From Hyphomicrobiales bacterium 4NK60-0047b (GTDB taxonomy: Bacteria > Pseudomonadota > Alphaproteobacteria > Rhizobiales > HXMU1428-3): a stretch of 64,000 nucleotides of DNA. Each line of letters begins with the position of its first letter. Position 1 is the first letter of the stretch. Below the pieces are notes generated by a model. It did not search any database, was not told the origin of the DNA, and saw nothing but the letters and a program-made list of their open reading frames with translations. Below, piece after piece: positions 20,491 to 28,334 of the stretch. The DNA lies in assembly GCA_040367435.1 (NCBI GenBank), contig BAABWY010000001.1, positions 1,094,976-1,158,975 of the forward strand, written 5' to 3'. A program made the translations under genes and the position numbers.

Positions 20491-20520
20491 TATTAACCCC
20501 ATAACCGCCCTCAGAGTCAA
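20491..20520 (-). promoter_or_regulatory. Strong rRNA-type promoter P1 with A-tract UP region
   Basis: TTGACT (20515-20520 complement) and TTAATA (20491-20496, 18-nt spacer) or GTTAAT (17-nt spacer), followed by a GC-containing start region. Immediately upstream (20521-20560) lie repeated A and T runs (TTTTTTAAAAAAA, TTTTTTCAAAAAAA) about one helix turn apart, as in UP elements or curved DNA. Confidence 0.65.
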
Positions 20521-20560
20521 CGCCTTTTTTAAAAAAAGTTCATATTTTTTCAAAAAAAGT

Positions 20561-21204
20561 GCTAAGCGACTGAAAATTATAGAGTTTTATTTCCATCTTT
20601 TTTACACGCAAAAAAGTAGCTGCGGTAGCACCATACTCAACCTTTTTCGTTTCCTGAAAAAAACCTTTTCAAACGGCTTTATTTTCTCATTTTTACCCCA
20701 TGAAACAGTCAAAAAAAGTGAGATTTTTTTTCATTTTGTTTGAAATCGATTAGATTCCGACGAAAACTTCCCCACAAACAAAGAAAAGCAACTCAACCAG
20801 GACATTTATTTCCTAATCATCACGTCTAGAAACGTGCCATTTCTAAAGGGGAAATATTCATCCAATAAAAGAGATCTAGATAGGCCCTATATATAGATGT
20901 ATAGAGCATGCTTTTTCACACCAATTTCAAAACGCATTTTCTTAAGAAGACATGCTTTAATGATCAATTCATTCCGTCATGAAATATTCAGTATTGAGAA
21001 ATCAGCAAATTAATGTCAGAGACAGCTATAAAAAGATTTTGACCTGTTTAGCTTTTTGGCACATTAATCTTTTTGAATGACAAGATTTAATATAATTTAA
21101 GTCGTACTCATTTATGACAACTTATTCAGGCATACCTTATTCAAGGCTTTTATCGTCAAACGATGCTAAACATGAATAAAGGGAACTTGAGGGGGAATTA
21201 AAGG
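20561..21204. other. A+T-rich intergenic region
   Basis: No convincing gene. A possible degenerate palindromic element lies near 20904-20960 (TAGAGCATGC ... ACATGCTTTA). The region upstream of 21205 has GAGGGGG at about 21189, part of the ribosome binding area of the peptidase gene. Confidence 0.5.
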
Positions 21205-23235
21205 TTGAAACATCGCAGAACGAGAGCCCCAAGGCATCCAAAGCAAAGGCTTCGTCAGCAAAAGAGCTTGGTTCCAGCCAAAGGTAACTCCTTGCCTGAA
21301 GTTTACCTCTCCAGAACACAAGCCGGTTCATCAAGCATATTTGACAAAGATCATTTCGGCGCCCATGCCGGCGCTAAATTCAAATGGCTCATTAGCACAT
21401 TGATAGCAGGCACTGTTGGTGTGGCAGCATTAGGTGTGGCTCTATATGGTGCCATGAATGTTGAAGATGGCTCCGGTATGGTTGAATCTCTTAAAAAAGC
21501 CAGTGTCGCAGCAATGTCTCCCTTCAAACCCAAAACGATGGATGACAAACAGCTCACATCCTCTTTTGGTAAAACAGATCGCCTACCATCAACAAGCCAG
21601 GGCTTATCAACGAAATACATCATCCATGATTCAATCGTACAAAAACGTAACGATAGAGAATTTATCGCCATCAAACCTTATGTGCGCATCGTTACCCGCC
21701 TAGCCACGAATGTCGAACCGAATAAAGCCATCCCTCTTTTTAACCCTTTTAAGCTTTACGCAAACCTCAGCCCAATTGCATCTAAAAGCAATTCGCGCTC
21801 CAAAACAAACACAAGAGTACAGATGCAATCCAAAATCGTTGAGTTGCATGGTGGTATCCTGCCGACCGAAGATGGTCAGGAACTAGATGATAAAGAAATT
21901 CATCAACTCGTCTCTAACGAATATCAAGATGAGAACTTTGCACTAAGAGCAACGATCTATAACGACAAAGATAATTCTGATGTCCCAGAGGAAAAAGTTA
22001 AGAGGACAGCCCTACCTCTAACAAAAAACACAACCGTACTCGTAAAAACAATCATCATTCCAGATGAAGACAGTTTCGAAGGCTTAGAGACACATATTGT
22101 TGCCGTTCGTAAAAATGATAATCTGCGCACTGTTCTAGCAAATGCGAAAGTAAGCAGTTGGCAAGCTCCGGCAATCGCTGAAGCAATGGAGCCTATCTAC
22201 TCCTCATCAAACATTAAAATCGGCCAAGAACTTCATTTGATGCTAACTCCTTCTCTCACAACAAACAATGAGATGGATCTCGTCAGAGTCAGTATTTACG
22301 AAAGTGGGGCTCATCTCGTTAGTATCGCCAGAAACTCAGCCGGTGAGTTTATCGCGAGTAATCACGGTGCACACTCAGCTCTCTTGGAACAACTTGCTTC
22401 AAAACAAAAGAAACGACCAACAAGCCTTTATAACAGTTTCTATCATTCATCCATGAAACAATCCATAGATCACAAGATGATCATGAAAGTGCTTCGCATT
22501 CATGCCTACGACACTGATTTTAAACAACGTGTCGGACCAGGTGATGGCTTTGAATTATTCTATGATGTCCAGGGTGATCAATCCACTACCGAAGCAAAAT
22601 TAGGCAATCTGCTCTACACCTCTTTAACAATTGCTGGTGAAACCCGTAAGTTTTATCGCTTCCGCACACCAGATGGCGAAGTCGACTTCTATGATGAAAA
22701 TGGAGATAACGCTAAAAAATTCCTAATGCGCAAACCAGTGCGTGGTGGTGGCGCTCGCTTCACTTCAGGATATGGTATGCGCTTTCACCCATTATTAAAA
22801 CGACGGAAGATGCACAAAGGCGTTGACTGGGCAGCAAAACCTGGCACACCAATTTTAGCCGCAGGTAATGGCCGCATTGAAGCTGCTAAACGTCATGCAG
22901 GCTATGGTAATTATGTTCGCATCAAGCATGCCAACGGCTATAAAACCGCTTATGCGCACATGCTCCGCTTTGGTAAAGGTATTCGAACTGGTGCAAAAGT
23001 GCGCCAGGGTCAAGTCATTGGATATGTCGGCTCAACCGGCCGTTCAACAGGCCCCCACCTTCACTATGAAATCCTCGTGAATAACCGTCATGTTAACCCA
23101 ATGCGCATCCACGTGCCCCGTGGTCGTCAGCTAAAGGGCAAAGAAATGGCCGATTTTCAAAAAGAAAGAACTCAAATAGACAGCCTTATGCGCCGTATCC
23201 CAGTAAAGACCCGCGTTGCTCAGAATGAGAAATAA
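21205..23235 (+). CDS. Membrane-anchored M23 (LytM) metallopeptidase
   Basis: 676 residues from a TTG preceded by AAAGG and GAGGGGG. One transmembrane helix at about 53-75 (FKWLISTLIAGTVGVAALGVALYG) anchors it, with the bulk periplasmic. A LysM/OapA-like stretch lies near 295-350 (VAVRKNDNLRTVLANAKV...IKIGQELHL). The C-terminal M23 domain (about 515-635) has all zinc and catalytic motifs: GMRFHPLLKRRKMHKGVDWA (first His and Asp), YAHM, and GPHLHYE. Such enzymes cut peptidoglycan cross-links, or activate amidases when degenerate; here the zinc ligands are complete. It stands alone, upstream of the rRNA operon and divergent from it. Confidence 0.92.
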   Translation: MKHRRTRAPRHPKQRLRQQKSLVPAKGNSLPEVYLSRTQAGSSSIFDKDHFGAHAGAKFKWLISTLIAGTVGVAALGVALYGAMNVEDGSGMVESLKKASVAAMSPFKPKTMDDKQLTSSFGKTDRLPSTSQGLSTKYIIHDSIVQKRNDREFIAIKPYVRIVTRLATNVEPNKAIPLFNPFKLYANLSPIASKSNSRSKTNTRVQMQSKIVELHGGILPTEDGQELDDKEIHQLVSNEYQDENFALRATIYNDKDNSDVPEEKVKRTALPLTKNTTVLVKTIIIPDEDSFEGLETHIVAVRKNDNLRTVLANAKVSSWQAPAIAEAMEPIYSSSNIKIGQELHLMLTPSLTTNNEMDLVRVSIYESGAHLVSIARNSAGEFIASNHGAHSALLEQLASKQKKRPTSLYNSFYHSSMKQSIDHKMIMKVLRIHAYDTDFKQRVGPGDGFELFYDVQGDQSTTEAKLGNLLYTSLTIAGETRKFYRFRTPDGEVDFYDENGDNAKKFLMRKPVRGGGARFTSGYGMRFHPLLKRRKMHKGVDWAAKPGTPILAAGNGRIEAAKRHAGYGNYVRIKHANGYKTAYAHMLRFGKGIRTGAKVRQGQVIGYVGSTGRSTGPHLHYEILVNNRHVNPMRIHVPRGRQLKGKEMADFQKERTQIDSLMRRIPVKTRVAQNEK

Positions 23236-23323
23236 GCCCGTACAATCTGAGTTCATTAGTTGCTCAAAATTCTTTGCTCTCTTTCAATCATATTGACATT
23301 TTTTGAGTAAGAGAGAAGGGCAG

Positions 23324-23679
23324 CTACTGCCTATTAATACTATCAAAGATGAAGTCTGCAAGTTGGCTTACTGTTCCGTCAGCCTTTGAGACCATTAGAG
23401 TAACCAATTCTTTCGCATCTGTGTCACTGAGGTTGGTTTGAGCCTTAAGCTCTGCAATGCACTTTGCTCATCTTGCACGCTTTGTTTCTGCCTTACGGTC
23501 TCTTTCTTTCCACTCTCTCTCCGGCTCTGCATATAGGACAGAACGACAGGGTTCACAATTGAATTGATGCGTCTCGAATTCATGGCCAATAAGAGCCTTG
23601 TCTACGCATCTATCGCAGTCTCTGTAAGGACCAGTGGCTAACTTCTGAAGATGATACTCCTGGTTTTCTTTACGAAAAA
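23324..23679 (-). pseudogene. Zinc-ribbon-like small gene with in-frame TGA stop
   Basis: On the minus strand a continuous frame reads KENQEYHLQKLATGPYRDCDRC, then CEPC and ERDRKAETKRAR, then TGA at 23470-23468, then continues in the same frame with AKCIAELKAQTNLSDTDAKE and LADFIFDSINRQ to a TAG at 23326-23324. CDRC and CEPC suggest a zinc ribbon. The single TGA could derive from CGA. The N-terminus is also doubtful: a TTG start (MSDF) would need one T less near 23670. I take it as a decaying gene in the 23236-23911 gap. Confidence 0.55.
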
Positions 23680-23824
23680 TCGCTCAAGAAAGATCATCCT
23701 ACGCCCTCCAATTCTTTAGATAGTTTGACATCTATTCACTTCTCTTAGAACCACTTCATTTGTCCATCTCAGAAAAATTCAAAGCCTATTTTGATACATT
23801 TCAACAAATAGAATTATCTTTCAG

Positions 23825-23914
23825 CCGAAGACGAAAAACGTAGGTCGAAGACCGTCAGCACCTAGTGCTGCCCATCGGAGGGCGGCAGCTTATCTGCCAT
23901 CGCCCGTGAGGCTA
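23825..23914 (+). repeat. Diverged copy (E) of the GC-rich multi-hairpin element
   Basis: Successive hairpins GGTC/GACC, CAGCAC/GTGCTG, and GGGC-GGCAG-loop-CTGCC-ATC-GCCC, ending CCGTGAGG. The order TCGGAGGGC, stem, AT(A/C)GCCCGTGAG matches copies at 35.3, 39.3 and 40.1 kb. It ends at the stop codon (TAG, 23912-23914) of the convergent minus-strand gene. Confidence 0.6.
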
Positions 23915-24484
23915 AAAAGCACTCACACCTCGCTCACCAACATGTACAGGGCTATCTGTCTCACAGGAAAATCCATCAACCAAACGATCCGCAGCATTTT
24001 GCGCCATCTCATTAGCACCCTTATTTGCAAGCGCATCCACATAAGCCATATGACACGCTTCAGAACCTTCAAGTTTGGTCACAACGAGTATCTGCCCTTT
24101 GCGGCCCCCACTCCCTGTCTCTGTGTAATAACGAAGGATCGTCGCGATAGGCCTGCCATGGCGCAAACGCCACTCCATTTTCTTACCCACAGTATTAAAA
24201 GGGCTCAATCTTTGTGAAAAAGACTTCTGATTTAAGCCATTGTGGCCATATCCTAATGAAAAACGTAAGTCAGCCTCAGAAACAAAGACTTTTTGGCCAG
24301 CAAACCCACGGCAAATGAAAGTCGCCCACTCTCCTTCACCTTCTTCAGCTTGTGAATGCAAAGTGCATTTCTTTAAGTCAGTATCAGTGTAAACACTATT
24401 TCCATCGGCAAATGCCATTGAAGTAAATATAAATACATTAAGCCCAAATAAAACAGCCAAACCAATCAAAAAACATCTAATCAT
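23912..24484 (-). CDS. Exported protein of unknown function
   Basis: About 190 residues from the ATG at 24484, preceded by AGGTG; an upstream in-frame GTG overlaps that site. A signal peptide (MIRCFLIGLAVLFGLNVFIFTSMAFA) precedes a mature domain with four or more Cys (KKCTLH, FICRGF, EACHMA, FSCETD), likely two periplasmic disulfides. The stretch RHGRPIATILRYY and QILVVTKLEGSEACHMAYVDA looks conserved and compact, as in small DUF-type periplasmic proteins of Hyphomicrobiales. Function unknown. Its 3' end abuts a structured repeat element. Confidence 0.72.
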   Translation of the reverse strand: MIRCFLIGLAVLFGLNVFIFTSMAFADGNSVYTDTDLKKCTLHSQAEEGEGEWATFICRGFAGQKVFVSEADLRFSLGYGHNGLNQKSFSQRLSPFNTVGKKMEWRLRHGRPIATILRYYTETGSGGRKGQILVVTKLEGSEACHMAYVDALANKGANEMAQNAADRLVDGFSCETDSPVHVGERGVSAF

Positions 24485-24670
24485 TTCTTTCACCTGTATT
24501 AAAATCTACGTCAAAATCAAAAAATTCGGGTGTTTTTACAAATTATCCCGTATCTGATGCTAATTTAGGGGTTGTCGCCAAGCTCAGTCCGGCCTAGAAC
24601 CCACTCATATGATTAAAACATACGCCATTTAGCATCATAGCTGTTGGCCAAAACTAAACAAGGACCCCAA

Positions 24671-25195
24671 ATGCGTATTGATGAAATAGCTGTCGGCAAA
24701 AACGCTCCAGATGACATTAATGTCATTATTGAAGTTCCAATTGGCGGAGAGCCTGTAAAATATGAAATGGATAAACCTTCAGGAACCATGTTCGTTGACA
24801 GATTCCTATACACCTCTATGCGCTATCCAGGCAATTACGGCTTCATTCCTCACACTTTGTCAGATGATGGAGACCCAATTGACGTTCTTGTGGTTAACAA
24901 CCGCCCCCTCATTCCAGGCTGCGTAATTAATTGCCGCCCAATTGGCATACTCCAAATGAAAGACGAAGCCGGCATGGATGAAAAAATCATTGCTGTTCCC
25001 TCTGATGAGGTGACTGCAATGTATTCTAATGTGAAAACAATCTCAGACCTTCCCCAAATGCGCTTAAGCCAAGTATCTCACTTCTTTGAAAGATACAAAG
25101 ATCTTGAATCCGAAAAATGGGTAGAAATTGTGGGCTTTGAAGGTGCTGATGTTGCTAAAGAATACATCCAAAAAGCACTAGACGCTGTAAAGTAA
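24671..25195 (+). CDS. ppa: Inorganic pyrophosphatase (family I)
   Basis: 175 residues, the usual bacterial family I length. [26 protein letters not shown] is the standard N-terminus, so the ATG at 24671 with AAGGA at 24659-24663 is the start, not the TTG nine codons earlier. Catalytic features: [28 protein letters not shown] (metal-binding Asp triad) and ERYKDLE. It hydrolyses pyrophosphate made in biosynthesis. It is followed by dapB at 38 nt, probably co-transcribed. Confidence 0.97.
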   Translation: MRIDEIAVGKNAPDDINVIIEVPIGGEPVKYEMDKPSGTMFVDRFLYTSMRYPGNYGFIPHTLSDDGDPIDVLVVNNRPLIPGCVINCRPIGILQMKDEAGMDEKIIAVPSDEVTAMYSNVKTISDLPQMRLSQVSHFFERYKDLESEKWVEIVGFEGADVAKEYIQKALDAVK

Positions 25196-25233
25196 GTGTT
25201 ACGATTATTAATTAGAGAATTAAAGGGTTTGAA

Positions 25234-26046
25234 ATGACCAAAATGCGATTAGCTGTAATGGGTGCCGGTGGCAGAATGGGCAAAGAGCTAACAATTGCTG
25301 CCATTGATAACGAAAATACAGAAATCGCAGGTGCCACAGAATATGAAGGCTCGAACCTTGTTGGTGAGGATATTGGTCCACTTAACAATCTGGAGCCACT
25401 TGGCATCACCATCACAGATAACCCTTTAGATCTTTTCACCAAAGTGGATGGCATCCTGGATTTTACCAATCCAGCTGCCACCATTAAATTCGCTGAATAC
25501 GCAGCACAAGCCCGCATCGTACATGTTATCGGCACAACCGGTTTCACACCATCAGAGGAAGAAAAGCTAGAAGCCGCCAGCCGTCATGCGACAATCATCA
25601 AAGCTGGCAATATGAGCCTTGGGGTAAATTTACTTACCGCTCTGGTCAATAAAGCCGCCAAAACCCTCGATGAAGCTTACGATATCGAAATCATAGAGAT
25701 GCACCATCGCCATAAAGTCGATGCTCCCTCTGGTACAAGCCTCATGCTTGGCAAAGCCGCCGCTGAGGGAAGAAGCATCAACCTGGATGACAAATCAGTC
25801 AGAGTTCGCGATGGCATCACAGGCGCAAGAAATCAAGGCGACATCGGCTTTGCCTCAATTCGTGGCGGAAGCGTGAGAGGCGACCACACTGTTATCTTTG
25901 CAGCTGATGGTGAACGCTTAGAGCTAACCCACAAAGCAGATGATCGAAATATCTTTTCAAAAGGCGCTATTAAAGCTGCCCTTTGGGGAAGAGATAAAAA
26001 ACCCGGCCTTTACTCAATGGCTGATGTTCTCAACATAAATGAATAA
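25234..26046 (+). CDS. dapB: 4-hydroxy-tetrahydrodipicolinate reductase
   Basis: 270 residues. The Rossmann nucleotide-binding motif is [12 protein letters not shown] (8-19); GTTGFTP and the catalytic signature [16 protein letters not shown] are present with the conserved His pair and Lys. It reduces the cyclic intermediate in lysine and diaminopimelate synthesis. It lies between ppa and gpmA on the same strand. Confidence 0.97.
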   Translation: MTKMRLAVMGAGGRMGKELTIAAIDNENTEIAGATEYEGSNLVGEDIGPLNNLEPLGITITDNPLDLFTKVDGILDFTNPAATIKFAEYAAQARIVHVIGTTGFTPSEEEKLEAASRHATIIKAGNMSLGVNLLTALVNKAAKTLDEAYDIEIIEMHHRHKVDAPSGTSLMLGKAAAEGRSINLDDKSVRVRDGITGARNQGDIGFASIRGGSVRGDHTVIFAADGERLELTHKADDRNIFSKGAIKAALWGRDKKPGLYSMADVLNINE

Positions 26047-26124
26047 TTCATAAAAATTGAAGTGCTCACAAAAATTAGAGCAAACAATCAAAGACGTGAT
26101 GAAAGACTAAAGGGACTAAAAGAG

Positions 26125-26745
26125 ATGGAAAACCTACTCGTGCTTGTTCGGCACGGTCAATCAGAATGGAACAAACAAAACTTGTTCACCGGCTGGAAAA
26201 ACCCAGACCTAACAGAGCAAGGTGTTGCAGAAGCCATTAGCGCTGGACAGCGCCTAAAAGCAGCTGGCTACAATTTTGACCTAGCCTACACAAGCGAGCT
26301 AAGCAGAGCCCAGCGCACACTCAGCCTCATGCTAAAAGAACTTGGCCAGGAAGACTTGGAAACCATCAGAGACCAAAAGCTTAATGAACGCGACTATGGC
26401 GACCTAGCTGGCCTCAATAAAGACGACGCCCGCGAAAAATGGGGCGAAGCTCAAGTTCACATTTGGCGCCGGTCTTATGATGTCCCACCTCCAGGTGGCG
26501 AAAGCTTAAAAGACACAGCAGAACGCGTCTTGCCATATTACAAAGAAATCATTTGGTCTAGTTACAAATCAGGTAAAAACTTAATCGTCGCAGCTCACGG
26601 CAATAGCCTGCGCGCAATGGTTATGGAACTTGAAGGCCTCTCACCAGAAGAGATCATGCAACGCGAAATCGCCACCGGTCAGCCAATCATCTATCGCCTA
26701 AACGAAGATGGCTCCGTCCAGGACGTAAAAGATCTAGCAGCCTAG
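26125..26745 (+). CDS. gpmA: 2,3-bisphosphoglycerate-dependent phosphoglycerate mutase
   Basis: 206 residues, the short alphaproteobacterial form. [12 protein letters not shown] carries the phosphoacceptor His; [12 protein letters not shown] and the second catalytic His in [10 protein letters not shown] complete the histidine-phosphatase fold. The ATG at 26125 has AGGGA nine nt upstream; the in-frame GTG 21 codons earlier extends into the dapB-gpmA spacer and is not needed. It interconverts 3- and 2-phosphoglycerate. It ends the ppa-dapB-gpmA cluster, followed by a strong terminator. Confidence 0.95.
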   Translation: MENLLVLVRHGQSEWNKQNLFTGWKNPDLTEQGVAEAISAGQRLKAAGYNFDLAYTSELSRAQRTLSLMLKELGQEDLETIRDQKLNERDYGDLAGLNKDDAREKWGEAQVHIWRRSYDVPPPGGESLKDTAERVLPYYKEIIWSSYKSGKNLIVAAHGNSLRAMVMELEGLSPEEIMQREIATGQPIIYRLNEDGSVQDVKDLAA

Positions 26746-26776
26746 ATTTAAGAGATTTAAATAAAACTACCCAAAT

Positions 26777-26820
26777 CAAAAAAGCAGAAAAACAAGATGT
26801 GTTTTTCTGCTTTTTCTTTA
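26777..26820 (+). terminator. Intrinsic terminator after gpmA
   Basis: AAAAAGCAGAAAAAC pairs with GTTTTTCTGCTTTTT around AAGATGT, with a T-rich tail. It is a strong match. Confidence 0.88.
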
Positions 26821-26950
26821 TCTAAATTGAAAAATTAATTTCCATCACGTCCTTAGCCGATTAGACGTCACTTTCTGAAAAAGCTAGCTTAAATCCTGGC
26901 TTTCATCTTATAGTTAGTTAGAGCATAACCAGCACAGAGTATAACTTGCC

Positions 26951-27835
26951 ATGCCGTTTTCGAACATTGTCACCGTTGTAGTCCTGCTTCTTTTTTATTT
27001 TGTTTTTAACGATAAAAAACAGGATCCCATCCCTGCTCCCACTCAATATGAACTGAGAAAAAAAATAGCAACCCAATATGCAGAGGGTTGCAAAAGCTTT
27101 GACGAGTTATCTGATAGTCAGAGAAAAAGAGACTTATCCTATCAAACCAAGGGCGAATTTTGTATGAAAGCCTTTTTCACAGACCATCCTCTGGGCTTGC
27201 CTTCTGAATTTTTATCTGCGCAAAAATTGAAACAATTTGAAAATCACCTCAAAAACGACCACTGCAAACAGGCAGAACAAATCTTATGGCAAACTTACAA
27301 AAAGCGATATCCCAAAGTTCCACCTGTTAATTTTCAAAGAAAGAATAATAGCCTGCGACTTAATTGGCGATTTTATTTTTTAACTAAATCAAGCCCCGCA
27401 ACGCTTTTTTGTCTTACAAAAAACGAATTTGAAACTGCTCAAAAAATCATCGAAGATAAAAAGTTACAAACCACACCAATATCAAATTTAAACAACTTAT
27501 ATCGGATTGAAACCCCACAAGAAGCTGGCAGAGACAGAAAGCAAGCCCTCTTTCATCTATACAGACTATTAGCAAAATTGGATCATCAAGCGACCCAACT
27601 ATACTTCATAGATCAAACCGTTAGAAATCAAGCCTTAGCATTAGACGTCGAGCCTTTCTATTTCTTGCTCAAACGGTTAGACATCAAAGGACATCTACCT
27701 GAAAAATATAAAAAACATCTAATAACAACAAAAGCAAAGCTAACCAACAACCAAAGAAAACGCATTGAGACAAAAGCCGAAAATTCGTACATTTCTACAC
27801 TGATTGACTTTCCTCTGAAACGGAAAAACAAATAG
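26951..27835 (+). CDS. Membrane-anchored protein of unknown function
   Basis: 294 residues. One N-terminal hydrophobic segment (NIVTVVVLLLFYFVF) is followed directly by a charged, mostly helical soluble part with several Cys (EGCKSF, EFCMKAF, DHCKQAE, LFCLTKN). The helical, repeat-like middle (HCKQAEQILWQTYKKRYPKV) hints at a TPR/SEL1-like fold, without clear consensus. A+T-rich like its surroundings. It is convergent with the amber-interrupted gene at 27856; the inverted arms TAGGCTG and CAGCCTA (27832-27871) lie between them. Confidence 0.6.
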   Translation: MPFSNIVTVVVLLLFYFVFNDKKQDPIPAPTQYELRKKIATQYAEGCKSFDELSDSQRKRDLSYQTKGEFCMKAFFTDHPLGLPSEFLSAQKLKQFENHLKNDHCKQAEQILWQTYKKRYPKVPPVNFQRKNNSLRLNWRFYFLTKSSPATLFCLTKNEFETAQKIIEDKKLQTTPISNLNNLYRIETPQEAGRDRKQALFHLYRLLAKLDHQATQLYFIDQTVRNQALALDVEPFYFLLKRLDIKGHLPEKYKKHLITTKAKLTNNQRKRIETKAENSYISTLIDFPLKRKNK

Positions 27836-27855
27836 GCTGCCTTAATGGCCATAAA

Positions 27856-28263
27856 CTAGGGACAGCCTAGATTATCAGACAACTGTCGAAGCTTTCCGAT
27901 TTTATAATTTTGATCGTTAATCTTAAGTGGAAAAGAAACGATTTTTCTCTGTTCTGAATCAATATCAGATTTAACGCGTTCAATCTCCCTTTCGAGCTAT
28001 TGAATTTCTCTTTGTAAGTCTAGAACCACACTCGCCCCAGCCACTTTTCCAAATGGACCGCGAATAGCACCCACAAAATGTGCGGCAATCAATAATTTAT
28101 TTTTATTACTCAATTGATCATTTAAGTTAGATAATTTTCCACGAGCTCTACTTAAATTATTCTCAACATCTACTTGCTGTATTTTTAAACTATTCAATTT
28201 TTCTATTTCGCCCCAGATCTCATTGTTAAGTCGATCACATTCAATCTTTTGATCTGAATTCAT
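27856..28263 (-). pseudogene. Coiled-coil gene interrupted by an in-frame TAG
   Basis: The minus-strand frame from the ATG at 28263 reads 88 codons (MNSDQKIECDRLNNEIWGEI ... DLQREIQ), meets TAG at 27999-27997, and then continues in the same frame for 46 more sense codons (LEREIERVKSDIDSEQRKIV ... QLSDNLGCP) to TAG at 27858-27856. Heptad character is kept across the stop, so this was one protein of about 135 residues, with helical coiled coils at both ends and a Gly-rich hydrophobic middle (HFVGAIRGPFGKVAGASVVLD). A CAG to TAG change explains it. Function unknown. Confidence 0.65.
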
Positions 28264-28334
28264 CTTTTATGCCTTCAAATAATTACACCAATCATGCAAT
28301 TATGAAGCTTGCTCAATGAACGGGGATTACTTTA

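Noticed and set aside
20462..20743. 93-codon plus-strand frame upstream of the rRNA operon
   Set aside because: It covers the P1 promoter and A/T-tract region, has Phe/Lys-rich low-complexity content and no ribosome binding site.
23324..28263. Recoding of TGA/TAG (selenocysteine, suppression) in the two interrupted small genes
   Set aside because: No SECIS-like hairpin was identified after the stops, the other genes stop normally at TAG and TGA, and single C-to-T lesions explain both.
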